Assembly: GCA_008711295.1 (NCBI GenBank)
Contig: VUYV01000124.1
Location: 2,591,429-2,655,428, forward strand
Reading direction: 5' to 3'
Length of the DNA: 64,000 nt
Origin: Anarhynchus alexandrinus
Lineage: Eukaryota; Chordata; Aves; Charadriiformes; Charadriidae
The notes beneath the pieces are model-generated. The model did not search any database. It worked only from the letters and a program-made list of their open reading frames with translations, and was not told the origin of the DNA. Made by a program: the position numbers and the translations under genes. This document shows positions 52,232 to 60,901 of the stretch, in pieces. Numbering within the stretch: position 1 is the stretch's first letter; each line of letters opens with the position of its first letter.

Positions 52232-52632
52232 ATGAACAAGACCAAGGAGGCCTCTGAGAGCTCGGAGCTTTGGAGCCCAGGTCACACGCAGAGCACCTCC
52301 TTGACCAGTGTGGCACCACCATTTGCATTCGGTCAACAGGCCACGGACAAAGCCCTGAGCGCGGTCCTTATTGTGGTCCTCTTTGTCATCATGGTATCTC
52401 TGGGGTGTACGATGGAGATAGCCAAGATCACAACTCACCTCAGGAAACCCAAAGGCGTGGCAATTGCTGTAATGGCTCAGTACGGTGTCATGCCCTTGAC
52501 AGCATTCGTGTTGGGCAAGCTCTTCCAGCTGGGTGCTGCAGAATCCCTGGCCATCCTCATCTGCGGCTGCTGCCCAGGGGGAAACCTCTCCAACATCTTC
52601 AGCCTGGCACTGAGAGGGGACGTGAACCTCAG
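52232..52632 (+). CDS. SLC10A1: SLC10A1 coding exon 1
   Basis: Residues 1-133 plus two bases of codon 134. It encodes the extracellular N-terminus, the first helices (from [20 protein letters not shown], 41-60) and the GGNLSN sodium-site motif. The donor AG|GTAAGG follows at 52633. An upstream in-frame ATG at 52154 would overlap the TATA-like element and is not favoured. Confidence 0.9.
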
Positions 52633-55600
52633 GTAAGGCAAGCTGAGTGCATGTTCATTGCCCAGGCCGATCTAGTGGTATGACTGGTTCGGAAGCTGGC
52701 TTAATCAGCAGTTAGCAATGCCCAAGAAGCTGGACAAAGACTGAAATACTAAATCTAGAATATTTTTATAGCACCCATATTGCTCAATGAATCAGTTTGT
52801 CCCAGTTTTACAATAAAATGGGATTTTGTACCTTTCTCTGAAGCGTATGGCATGCTGCTTTTGATGAGGTGGGTGCAGGAACACTTTTTCACCTCCACAC
52901 AGCAGTACATATAGCATATATATGCTATACCTATCCATATAGCAGCATATAGTTCTGTGTAAACTGAGCATGCCTCTGGAGAGGCTGCATCAGTGAGAAA
53001 CATTGAACTCGCAGAACCCCGCAAAACAACAAACCCTGGTGATAAAACAAGATCCAGCGGGAATGTATCAAGTATTACTTTCTCTGTCGCTTGTGAATTT
53101 CTGAAATGTGAGCTGTACCCGTAGCGAGGGTTTTTTCTGAGCTTGTATAGAACTTGAGTCATCTTCCCCCCTCTCTGTTCATACCACATCCTTATACAAC
53201 CTGATAGTGATGGGGAAGCCTCAGTGACAGGTTGGGAAAGAGCGCACTAAAGTCTTATATTAAAGCCATGTGTCCAGATTAGTAAGAAAAATGAGCGTAT
53301 TCCATAAAAGAAGTGTCATTCTCCTACTGAAGGATCCTTTCTTCACCTCAGCATCGTAATGACCACATGCTCAACGGTCCTGGCAATTGGACTAATGCCT
53401 CTGCTGCTGTACCTTTACTCGCGAGGACTATACGAGGGGGATTTGGAGGGCAAGGTACCTTACAAAGGAATAATCACCTCCCTGGTCCTAATGCTAATCC
53501 CTTGTGCCACCGGCATCATCTTGAATGAGAAGAAACCACAGTACACTGGCTTTATCATCAAGGTAAGAAGTATTCCGTGTTAGTTGCCTTTCAACCAAGG
53601 GCCTCAAGGAAGTTTTAAAAAATAGAGGCACAGAAATATTAACTTATTTAAGGTGTGCTACAAATCAATGAAAGGGTTGAGGACGGAACTCAAGACATCC
53701 ACTTCACCACTTTAATCATTAACATATTTGCCCAAAGAGAAGTCCTCCACCTTTTCCAGACAAACGACATTCTCTATGCAACTTCCTACCCTGCTTTTCT
53801 TTGTTGGCTTCAGTTTTAGCTTCGTTTTCTTTTGCTACAAGCAGCGCTAATAAGCCTCATAGGCACTGCCCCCAACTACTGCTGTAACTAAAGCAGACCC
53901 CGGATCTAGAAAAGAAAAACAAAACAAAACAAAACACTAAACCCCAAACCCACAACTCCAAAACAAAAACAAACAAAAAAACCCCACCCCACTGTTCTCT
54001 GAGGTCTAGCACAGGGCAAAAATCACATCACAAAGTTGCTGCTTACATCAACGAGATGTCTATCCAGCGGAAGCCACTAGATCCCTAAGCACCTGCTTAT
54101 GCCTGGAATCATCTCCCTGCCTCCTTTGTACATCAGGCATTTAAACAGCAGAAGGGAAATCCGGACACCCAACTACACCATTGTCTAACCCAAGAGCTCC
54201 ACTAGCAGTACCCAGAGAGATGTTAACAACTTTGTAACCCTGTTTTTCATAGTTTCTTTCCCTAAGGCTTCATCTCAAGGAGACTGGGACCAAGAACTGG
54301 GTGCTAAGACTCAATAACAGACCTGATAAAATGACATTAGGAATCGCTAACCTCTAAGAAGCATGGGAACCCGGGAGTCAGGCTAGACCAGATGCAGAAG
54401 GACCAGAGCTCTTCAAAGGTTCCTTTACCCAGCACAGGGCAGTAATGACTGGACTGTTTCAGAAGCAGCTTTAAAAACCTACCATGAGTAGGTGACCTAC
54501 ACCAGCCCAGCTGACCCTTGGGTTGTGTTCCTTAACACCACTTTTCCATTTATCTTCTCTACAAAAGAGGACAGGGGTGGAGACCTGCTTTTAAAAAACA
54601 CCTGGGGACTTCCATCCAAATTGGACTCCAAAGTGGAGAGACAGGTGGGAGAGCTGTGTGTTCTGCCTCCCAAAATTTTCCAGCTGCTTCATCTGCTGCA
54701 TCAACAGATACCAAAGAGACAATCTGAAAATGCAGCCACCACCTTCCAGGCCTGCTGTAGGCAGGATCTGCCTGTCAGTACGGTGGATTCCTCCCCACCT
54801 GCTTTGGGTGGACCAGACCCACAAAGGGACCTGGACAGAGAGACACATAGCAATACCTGAGAAACAAGTGGCTGGTGGAGCAAGCACCAGTCATTTTGCA
54901 TATAGACCAGAAAGGTACCTGGTTGTTTAAGGTGTCTCTAGACAATACCTCAGGTGGTCTCTTGTTGTTTACTTGTAACATTTATGTCTATGAAAGGCTC
55001 TTACGCATTCTCATTATATACTTACATATGTGATGGACAGGGAACTGGGCACAGCTGCTTCCAACAGCCAAGGCAAATTTTGCTGGGGGTTTCTCTCTTG
55101 TCCACATCTTGTGCACTTTTGTTTTAGGCAGGGATGGTTGTGCTTCTACTGTCATCTGCTGCAATAATTGTTCTGTCTGTGGCCAGTGTGGGAAGCGGTA
55201 TCGCAGTGGTCTTCTCACCATCCCTCCTGGGATCTTCTGCCTTGATGCCTTTTATTGGATTCCTGCTGGGCTATGTTCTCTCTGCAGTCTTCCAGCTTAA
55301 TGACCGGTATGTTGCTCTGTTCCTCCCTCCCCTCACTCTCTATCACCAGAAGAACACAGAGGTATGACAGCTCTATGGAGTCATGGTGAAAACACGGGTC
55401 TCAACACAGATATACTTTTGTAAAATAACCACTGACTGCAGTCTCCCAAGACGGGCCCTAGGAGTACAAGCAGACACACTGCAAGCTGCTCCCAAGTCAG
55501 GACTCCCACACCTTGAGTGGGGAGAGAAATGAGTTCAACCTCTGCTTGGCTCAACGGAAAGGGGAGGAGCAGATGGACCAGTTTTTGATACAGGTACCCA

Positions 55601-57805
55601 ATCTCTACCAAAGGGGTGGAGGTCCATTACCACAGAATGGTTTAGGTTGGAAGGCACCTAGAAGATCACCTAGTTCCAACCCCCTTGCCATTATGCAGGT
55701 TCACTGAACAAGCAGACGGATGGGTTTGACCTGAGGTCACTAGTGACCTGCTAAGCATACATTACCAGCCTCTGCCCTCATTAGCGAAGCTGGGGGAAGA
55801 AGAGAAGGAATAGCACCAAAGAACAACAAAGAATTAGGGAACATGAACAGAGACCAAACCCCAAGTGACACAACTGTTCCTCAGCTCATAACTATCCCAA
55901 ACCAGTCAGTGCATTCAGCCAAAACCCCAGGAATTCAGGATGGAAACCTTGCCTGTAAAGCCCACTCCTTCCCTTTCTCACCCTATCTACTCCAGGTAGG
56001 GAGCGCACTAATCCTCACTATTTTTTACCGTCGCACCTTGGACTCCTCTTTTCACCTTGGAAGCAGATTCCTTCCCTGTGGGGAGGTGCAGGGCCCAGAG
56101 CGGCACACAAGGTCTCCAAACACCACTAAGCACAAAGTCCACATTTATAGCGTGATCTGTCTCTGCATGTTGCAAAGGGAGCACGAGGCAAAACCTTCTA
56201 GGGATGGACACCAGTATTTGCTCCTCATAAATCAGCTTTTAGCACAGGCAAATGCAAGAAACATTGCTACAGCAAGGCGGGCTGTCTTCTTTTTAAATTG
56301 TTTAAAAAGTGGATTAAATCCATCACCTGTTTAACTTTTCCCCCTTCAGATGCAGGCGGACGGTGTGTGTGGAAACTGGCTGCCAGAACGTACAGCTTTG
56401 CTCCACTATCCTCAAGGTCGCCTTCGCCCCAGAAATCATCGGCCCCCTCTACTTCTTCCCACTGCTCTACTTGCTCTTCCAGCTCGGAGAGGGACTTCTG
56501 CTGATCCTGGTCTTCAGGATCCACGACAGAATAAAGAAACCAGACGGCAAGTACAGCTGTGCTCCTGTATTCCCTACACTTTCCAATCCAAACCATGAAC
56601 GTTTATATATACCTACCAAAGAATTGCTGCTTTCTCGGGGCAGAATCGGGTTGTCCTTTAACTTGGTTACCATACCCAATGCATTAAATACAAGTCACAG
56701 TCAAAAATTCATAGGTAACTGAAGACATTAGAAATTATGAGTTCTTGCATCAGCACAGTGTTTTATAGTATCTGTATTATCAGTGCTCAGAGGTTTTCAG
56801 AGTCCTGTGCTTAAACTAGGACAGGCGTCCTGCAAAAGCTGTGATTTGCATGGAGCACATGGCAAAGAACAGTCAGACATACCCCCCCACCCCCAAAACT
56901 ACAGGAGAACATCAGATATTCTTTAATGCAACAAATCCCAGCTTTGCTGTAAACCGTTGAGGTTCACCAAAGGGTGTCATTTTGGGGGGGAGGGAGAACT
57001 GCCAAGTACTGCAGCTGAAGGAAGGAAACGTGGATCTTTTGCTAGACAGGTACATAAATAGATTCGAGCTTAATTAAAATATACATACAGTAGCGGTATA
57101 GATGTGAGGTAGACTCTTCTCCAACTTCAACAGGTCCACAATGCCAAAGCCCAGCCAGGTGTCTGCAACGATGGCTGGAGAATGCACTGCTGAATGAGAT
57201 CCTCCACCACTCATCCCACTGATGCTTTCAGACCAGCTTTCTCCAGTCCCTAGGGACAGAGAAGCAGCTGCTACAGGAGCACTTTACCATATCTTATCGC
57301 TATAGCTGAAGGATGACAGTTATTGGGGGGAAAAAAAACCCCACTCAGTTTGGACCCCCAGGTGTGCCTGTGGTGCAAAGCAGTTGATACTGGAAACAGC
57401 CATACAGGTGTTTGCAAAGCTACCATAGAAAGGGTGGCTTTCCCGGCCACAAATGTTTGTTTCCATTCACAAGTGACCGGAAACAAAATGGCTTAAATAT
57501 TTTGACAGGACTTCCAAGTTCCTTCCTTTTGCTTTGAATGGCCCAGCAAGGCCGGTTGTAGCCATGTCACGGTATTTCCGCAACCCGGGTTCAGAACTGC
57601 CTATTCTCAGTACATTTTTTCTTTTTCTTCAGCTGTGGGGAAACTGACCGTTACGGCTCAAGAAATGAAACCAGCATCGAGACCCTGCAGGAACAGCGGG
57701 AAACCAGGAACACAACACAGACAGATTCCGCAGCAGCCGCTATCACAACCCCTCCGAGCTCCACCTTCTGCAGCCGGCTTACAGGTCTCCAGCGGTTCTG
57801 TGTAA
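52232..57805 (+). CDS. SLC10A1: SLC10A1 (NTCP), sodium/bile acid cotransporter, 5 coding exons
   Basis: NTCP takes conjugated bile salts from portal blood into hepatocytes with two sodium ions, at the basolateral membrane. The spliced frame (52232-52632, 53352-53562, 55128-55306, 56350-56546, 57633-57805) gives 386 residues; human has 349 and mouse 362. The SBF-family core is intact, with hydrophobic segments consistent with nine transmembrane helices. Sodium-site residues known from human NTCP are all present, offset by 15: Q83, S120, N121, T138, E272 and Q276, including the GGNLSN (116-121) and ETGCQ (272-276) motifs. The N-terminus is 15 residues longer than human and carries a new glycosylation sequon (N2-K-T). 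The chosen ATG has A at -3. The C-terminal tail is the least certain part because the last intron needs a GC donor. Splice phases are 2, 0, 2 and 1. Confidence 0.93.
52633..53351 (+). other. SLC10A1: SLC10A1 intron 1
   Basis: 719 bp with GT...AG ends. Contains a perfect 20-bp AT-rich palindrome at 52910-52929. No exon or repeat family was recognised. Confidence 0.85.
52910..52929. repeat. perfect 20-bp palindrome
   Basis: TATAGCATAT followed directly by its exact reverse complement ATATGCTATA, with no spacer. A further partial copy (CATATAGCAGCATATAG) lies about 10 bp downstream, so the region is a small AT/GC-step repeat patch. Confidence 0.75.
53352..53562 (+). CDS. SLC10A1: SLC10A1 coding exon 2
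   Basis: Begins after the acceptor TTCACCTCAG and completes serine 134. It encodes residues 134-204, including IVMTTCST with the sodium-site threonine T138 and the segment [12 protein letters not shown] (169-180). Ends AAG|GTAAGA in phase 0. Confidence 0.93.
53563..55127 (+). other. SLC10A1: SLC10A1 intron 2
   Basis: 1565 bp with GT...AG ends. Contains an A/C-rich low-complexity run (about 53906-53990: CAAAA units, then CCCAAACC and AAAC steps). No additional exon was recognised. Confidence 0.85.
53906..53990. repeat. (CAAAA)n / A-C-rich low-complexity tract
   Basis: About 85 bp of almost pure A and C, starting with several AAAAC units and continuing with degenerate A/C steps, inside SLC10A1 intron 2. 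A simple repeat; an old retroposon poly(A) tail is possible, but no body is recognisable. Confidence 0.7.
55128..55306 (+). CDS. SLC10A1: SLC10A1 coding exon 3
   Basis: Begins after the acceptor TTTTGTTTTAG with AGMVVLLL (residue 205 on) and encodes two hydrophobic segments, including [19 protein letters not shown]. It ends in the split arginine codon (CG|GTATGT) at residue 264. Confidence 0.93.
55307..56349 (+). other. SLC10A1: SLC10A1 intron 3
   Basis: 1043 bp with GT...AG ends, containing a short antisense CR1 fragment at 55629-55695. No exon was recognised. Confidence 0.85.
55629..55695 (-). mobile_element. CR1 LINE fragment, antisense, very short
   Basis: CACAGAATGGTTTAGGTTGG followed by AAGGCACCTAGAAGATCACC and TAGTTCCAACCCCCTTGCCA closely follows the reverse complement of the avian CR1 3' end. 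Only about 65 bp remain. It lies in SLC10A1 intron 3 and is antisense to the gene. Confidence 0.8.
56350..56546 (+). CDS. SLC10A1: SLC10A1 coding exon 4
   Basis: Begins after CCCCTTCAG, completes arginine 264 and reads [20 protein letters not shown], containing the sodium-site residues E272 and Q276 and then the last helices up to KKPD (326-329). The 5' boundary is firm. The preferred 3' boundary uses a GC donor (GACG|GCAAGT); a GT donor four bases further (end 56550) is the alternative. Confidence 0.85.
56547..57632 (+). other. SLC10A1: SLC10A1 intron 4 (probable GC-AG intron)
   Basis: 1086 bp. The preferred 5' splice site is G|GCAAGT, matching the strong consensus that GC donors normally need, and the acceptor is a long pyrimidine tract ending TTCAG. 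Read-through of exon 4 into the intron stays open for about 170 nt, to 56722. A C-run at 56881-56893 and a G-run near 56984 are the only other features seen. Confidence 0.6.
57633..57805 (+). CDS. SLC10A1: SLC10A1 coding exon 5 (cytoplasmic tail and stop)
   Basis: The acceptor is a pyrimidine-rich TTTTTTCTTTTTCTTCAG ending at 57632. With the GC donor the frame reads [15 protein letters not shown]..., which resembles the rodent tail (DQTKITYKAAATED as remembered), is rich in Pro, Gln and Ser, and stops at TAA 57803-57805. With the alternative GT donor the frame reads [14 protein letters not shown]... and stops at 57835-57837, with no resemblance to known tails that I can see. Confidence 0.65.
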
Positions 57806-58565
57806 GACTTCAGTCTGTATCCTCAATTTTAGGCTAAGACACAGGGATCCCCACGGAGCTACTGCACCCTCACCCTTATTTCCCAAAGGCCTTGCTCCAG
57901 ACTAAGCCTCTCCCTGCCCACCCATGAAGGAGACTCCCAGGGACTACCAAGCCATCTTAACAACCCTTTGGGACAGTGTAGGGCTACACTTGCAAGTGAC
58001 TGCCCCTGGTTTTGCACATATGCAAATCACTGCCTGCATCAGTTCCCTTATTTTAATTTCACTTACCTGTAACTGTCCCGCTGGCACATGTTGGAAGTGG
58101 CTCTCAAAGACATCGCTGAAGATTAATGTCATTTCTCTTAACACAGACCCAAAAATGAGGTGTGAAAGCTTCTCAGTGCAGGAGCCACCAAGACCCAGCG
58201 TGCAGCGGAGCAGCCCACAGGCTGCTGGTCCCTCCCGCTCTCCAAAACCCTGCAGCTTGAGGTGCACTGCTGCTCTCCACACAGCAGAGGCCACAAAAAC
58301 AGAGCACGGCTATGCAAACTGCCTCAGCACGTCAAGTGTGGGTCCAGCAAGCTGTACCTCTGAAAACACGTGAGCCTTGAATGTGCCCAGCTTTGTAGGA
58401 GTCAGCAAACTAAATGCACCACCCCTTCAGGGCACCATCCAGCTCTTGTCACGCTACAAATACGAGTACGAGGGAAGATTGGCATCAACACCTCCCATGT
58501 GCTAAATATGCATTGTAACCTGAAGTAATCCACCTTAACTAAGAATAAACAGGCTCGTACCGAGA
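57806..58565 (+). other. SLC10A1: SLC10A1 3' UTR (predicted)
   Basis: Non-coding sequence from the stop to a canonical AATAAA at 58544-58549, about 740 nt downstream. It is the first clear signal after the stop. The exact cleavage site cannot be seen. Confidence 0.5.
58544..58549 (+). terminator. SLC10A1: SLC10A1 polyadenylation signal
   Basis: Canonical AATAAA hexamer on the plus strand, the first after the SLC10A1 stop codon. Cleavage would fall some 15-30 nt further on. Confidence 0.5.
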
Positions 58566-59944
58566 ACCTCGGCTTCATAAGCGCAGAATCATTTCTGGCC
58601 AGAAGTCAACGTAACCCTCCAGGGTGCAAAGCCTGGGAGTTTGTTTTAAACTGAACGCTTTGTGGTCACAACAGCCAGCTCCCCAAATACAATGCAGAAG
58701 TCTAGTCACACTGCTTGCAAGGCAAGTGGCGTGGTTTAGAAACAGAATTCAGAACAGCTATTTATAGAGGAGGTGGTATTGCATATTCAGCCCGAGGGAG
58801 CGAAGTGTCTGAAATCCCACCCCTTTCCAATCATCAGATGCCTTCAGCCACCCAGTTCCTGCTGCAGACAAGTCCCACTCAAACACAGACACCCATAATC
58901 ATTCAGGTAAGTGGGAAGGATCAACTGACCTGAGATAACAGAACTCATCTTACACCCAGAGGAGTGTCAACGCTGCCTTTACCCTAGAGGTTAAAGCCTT
59001 CCCCCACCCCTCTGAAGGCGATCCAGCCTCTGAACTACTGACCTCTGAGAAGGAAGCCTCCCACTCCCCAAAGCTGACTAGTAATAATCCAATTAACCGC
59101 ATATCAATCCTACCACCTCTCACTGCCTGCTCCCAGGATGATGGAGTGCCACCTGAACGGACAGATTCCCAAAGCACAAAAGCTCGTTCTTGTTCGTTAT
59201 TTTGGAACACATTTACGAGAACCGTGCAACAGTATGGAGAAGAGGCAGCAGAGGCTGCAGAGACACCAAACCACTCACCTCCCCCAAGGCCGGACCTTGC
59301 TCTGGACAGAAGTGCCTTGCGTTCCCCAGGACCTCATCCAAAGCCCAGCCTAGGCTCCAGAGATCTTTTTAAAGGTTTTGGGGCATTACTGGAGCAGCTT
59401 TGTAAAGCACTTTATAAGAAAAAAATGCATTATTTTTAAAATTAAATTATAAAGTGCTCTCTTGCAACCTGGATGAGGGTTTGAGAAACACGGGGATTGC
59501 AGAGGGTTGCTGCCCCTGTAAGGCAAAACACAAAAACGCAGGCTGCAGTGCTCCCGCCCACCAACTTAAAAATTCCTCCTCTTTCTCCAGAATGAGGACT
59601 AATGCCTATAAAAATGCTTTAGCCACACCTCAACGTCCTCTCACACACACGTGCACAAACACACTAATGAAGTATGCCGACTACATCCAACTTTTATATC
59701 CATGCTTATTATCCGAACAGTGATAAAAATCTACATGACTTGTCCATTCCCCTTTCTGCTATGAGCTATGACAGCATGATTCCCCTTATTATCCAGGTTC
59801 TTATTTCAGAATATAAAGATGTCCAAGGACATAGCATGACATAATTAAAAGGAACCAAGTACTCCCCCACACCCAAAGCACTCAACCATAGCTTTGCTGT
59901 GGACCCATCTTTAAGAAACACTTTAACACTGTCCAACAACATGA
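58566..59944. other. intergenic gap between convergent SLC10A1 and SRSF5
   Basis: About 1.4 kb separate the predicted 3' ends of two genes transcribed toward each other. Short open frames on both strands have no recognisable domains. No repeat family was recognised. Depending on the poly(A) sites actually used, the transcripts may come close to overlapping. Confidence 0.6.
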
Positions 59945-60651
59945 GGCGCGGTCACAAACACTTTTATTAACAGTAAGAACACACTAGAAGCAGAGATGTG
60001 TTTCTTTATACTTTATTTTAGCTATTTAATTCTTAAGTATCAAGAATTAGGGTGCTTTATAGAGTATTATTACCACAGGGCAGTGAAATGGGCATTTTCT
60101 TAGTGTAGTGCAAGTCATACTAAATGAAAAGCTTTTAAAATAAAGTTTTATTACCAGTTCTGACCAGCACTTAATCTGCTGACCTATAACTGAAACAACT
60201 GTTCAAAAGCACAAAAAAATACCCTCTGAAATAAAGCTTTATGTACAGCACATGTAGAGCTCTTAGATGCCTAAAGCTATTAGTTTAATTTGCAATATTA
60301 AACTAGTGTTCTGAATTGCTATTCAGAATTCAATATACTGGGATCTAAGTGTTCAGATGATTTTTTTGGAGTAGAAAAAAATTTGTTGGCTTTAGTTATA
60401 AAGAGCTCTACCAAATATACACAAACTATACACTTCAGACATTCACAAAAAAATGTGAGCAAGAAAAGGGTTATCAAAAAACATTTAATACAATTAGTCA
60501 ATAACCCTTCCCACCATGGTCCACATCTACAAAGTTCCCCCATCCCTCCCCCCTCCCCATCCAAACCCTTCCCCACAGAAAGTCACATACTTACCACAAG
60601 TTTTAGCAAGTATGGTTTAAAAAAGGGCCCCCAGGGCAAGTTACTCATAGT
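59945..60651 (-). other. SRSF5: SRSF5 3' UTR (predicted)
   Basis: AT-rich 3' UTR of about 700 nt downstream of the SRSF5 stop. Minus-strand AATAAA signals occur at 60152-60147, 60017-60012 and 59968-59963, so more than one 3' end is possible. The longest form is annotated. Confidence 0.6.
59963..59968 (-). terminator. SRSF5: SRSF5 distal polyadenylation signal
   Basis: AATAAA on the minus strand, the most distal of three canonical signals in the 3' UTR (the others at 60012-60017 and 60147-60152). Confidence 0.5.
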
Positions 60652-60901
60652 TCAGTTGCCACTGTCAACAGATCTGGACCTTGATCTAGACCTCTGCCGA
60701 TCCACAGATGACGGGGATTTAGATCTACTGGAAGAACCACGTTTCTGGCTTTTCTGTGGCATTGGAGATCTACTAACTGATCGAGACTTGCTACGGCTCC
60801 CACTCCTTGACCTGCTGTAAGACTTGCGACTGCGGGAACGGGAACGGCTACGAGACCTGGATGAGCTCCTGCTATGAGACCGTGACCTGCTCCTGGACCT
60901 A
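60652..60901 (-). CDS. SRSF5: SRSF5 coding exon G (RS domain and stop)
   Basis: 250 nt including TGA (60654-60652), acceptor TTTCCTCAG. It encodes alternating RS dipeptides, [20 protein letters not shown] and a C-terminus ending SVDSGN. The RS dipeptides are the substrate of SRPK and CLK kinases in this family. Confidence 0.95.

Noticed and set aside
56551..56556. GT donor for SLC10A1 exon 4 (AA|GTACAG)
   Set aside because: Weak consensus, and the resulting tail has no similarity to known NTCP tails; the GC donor four bases earlier is better. Kept as an alternative.
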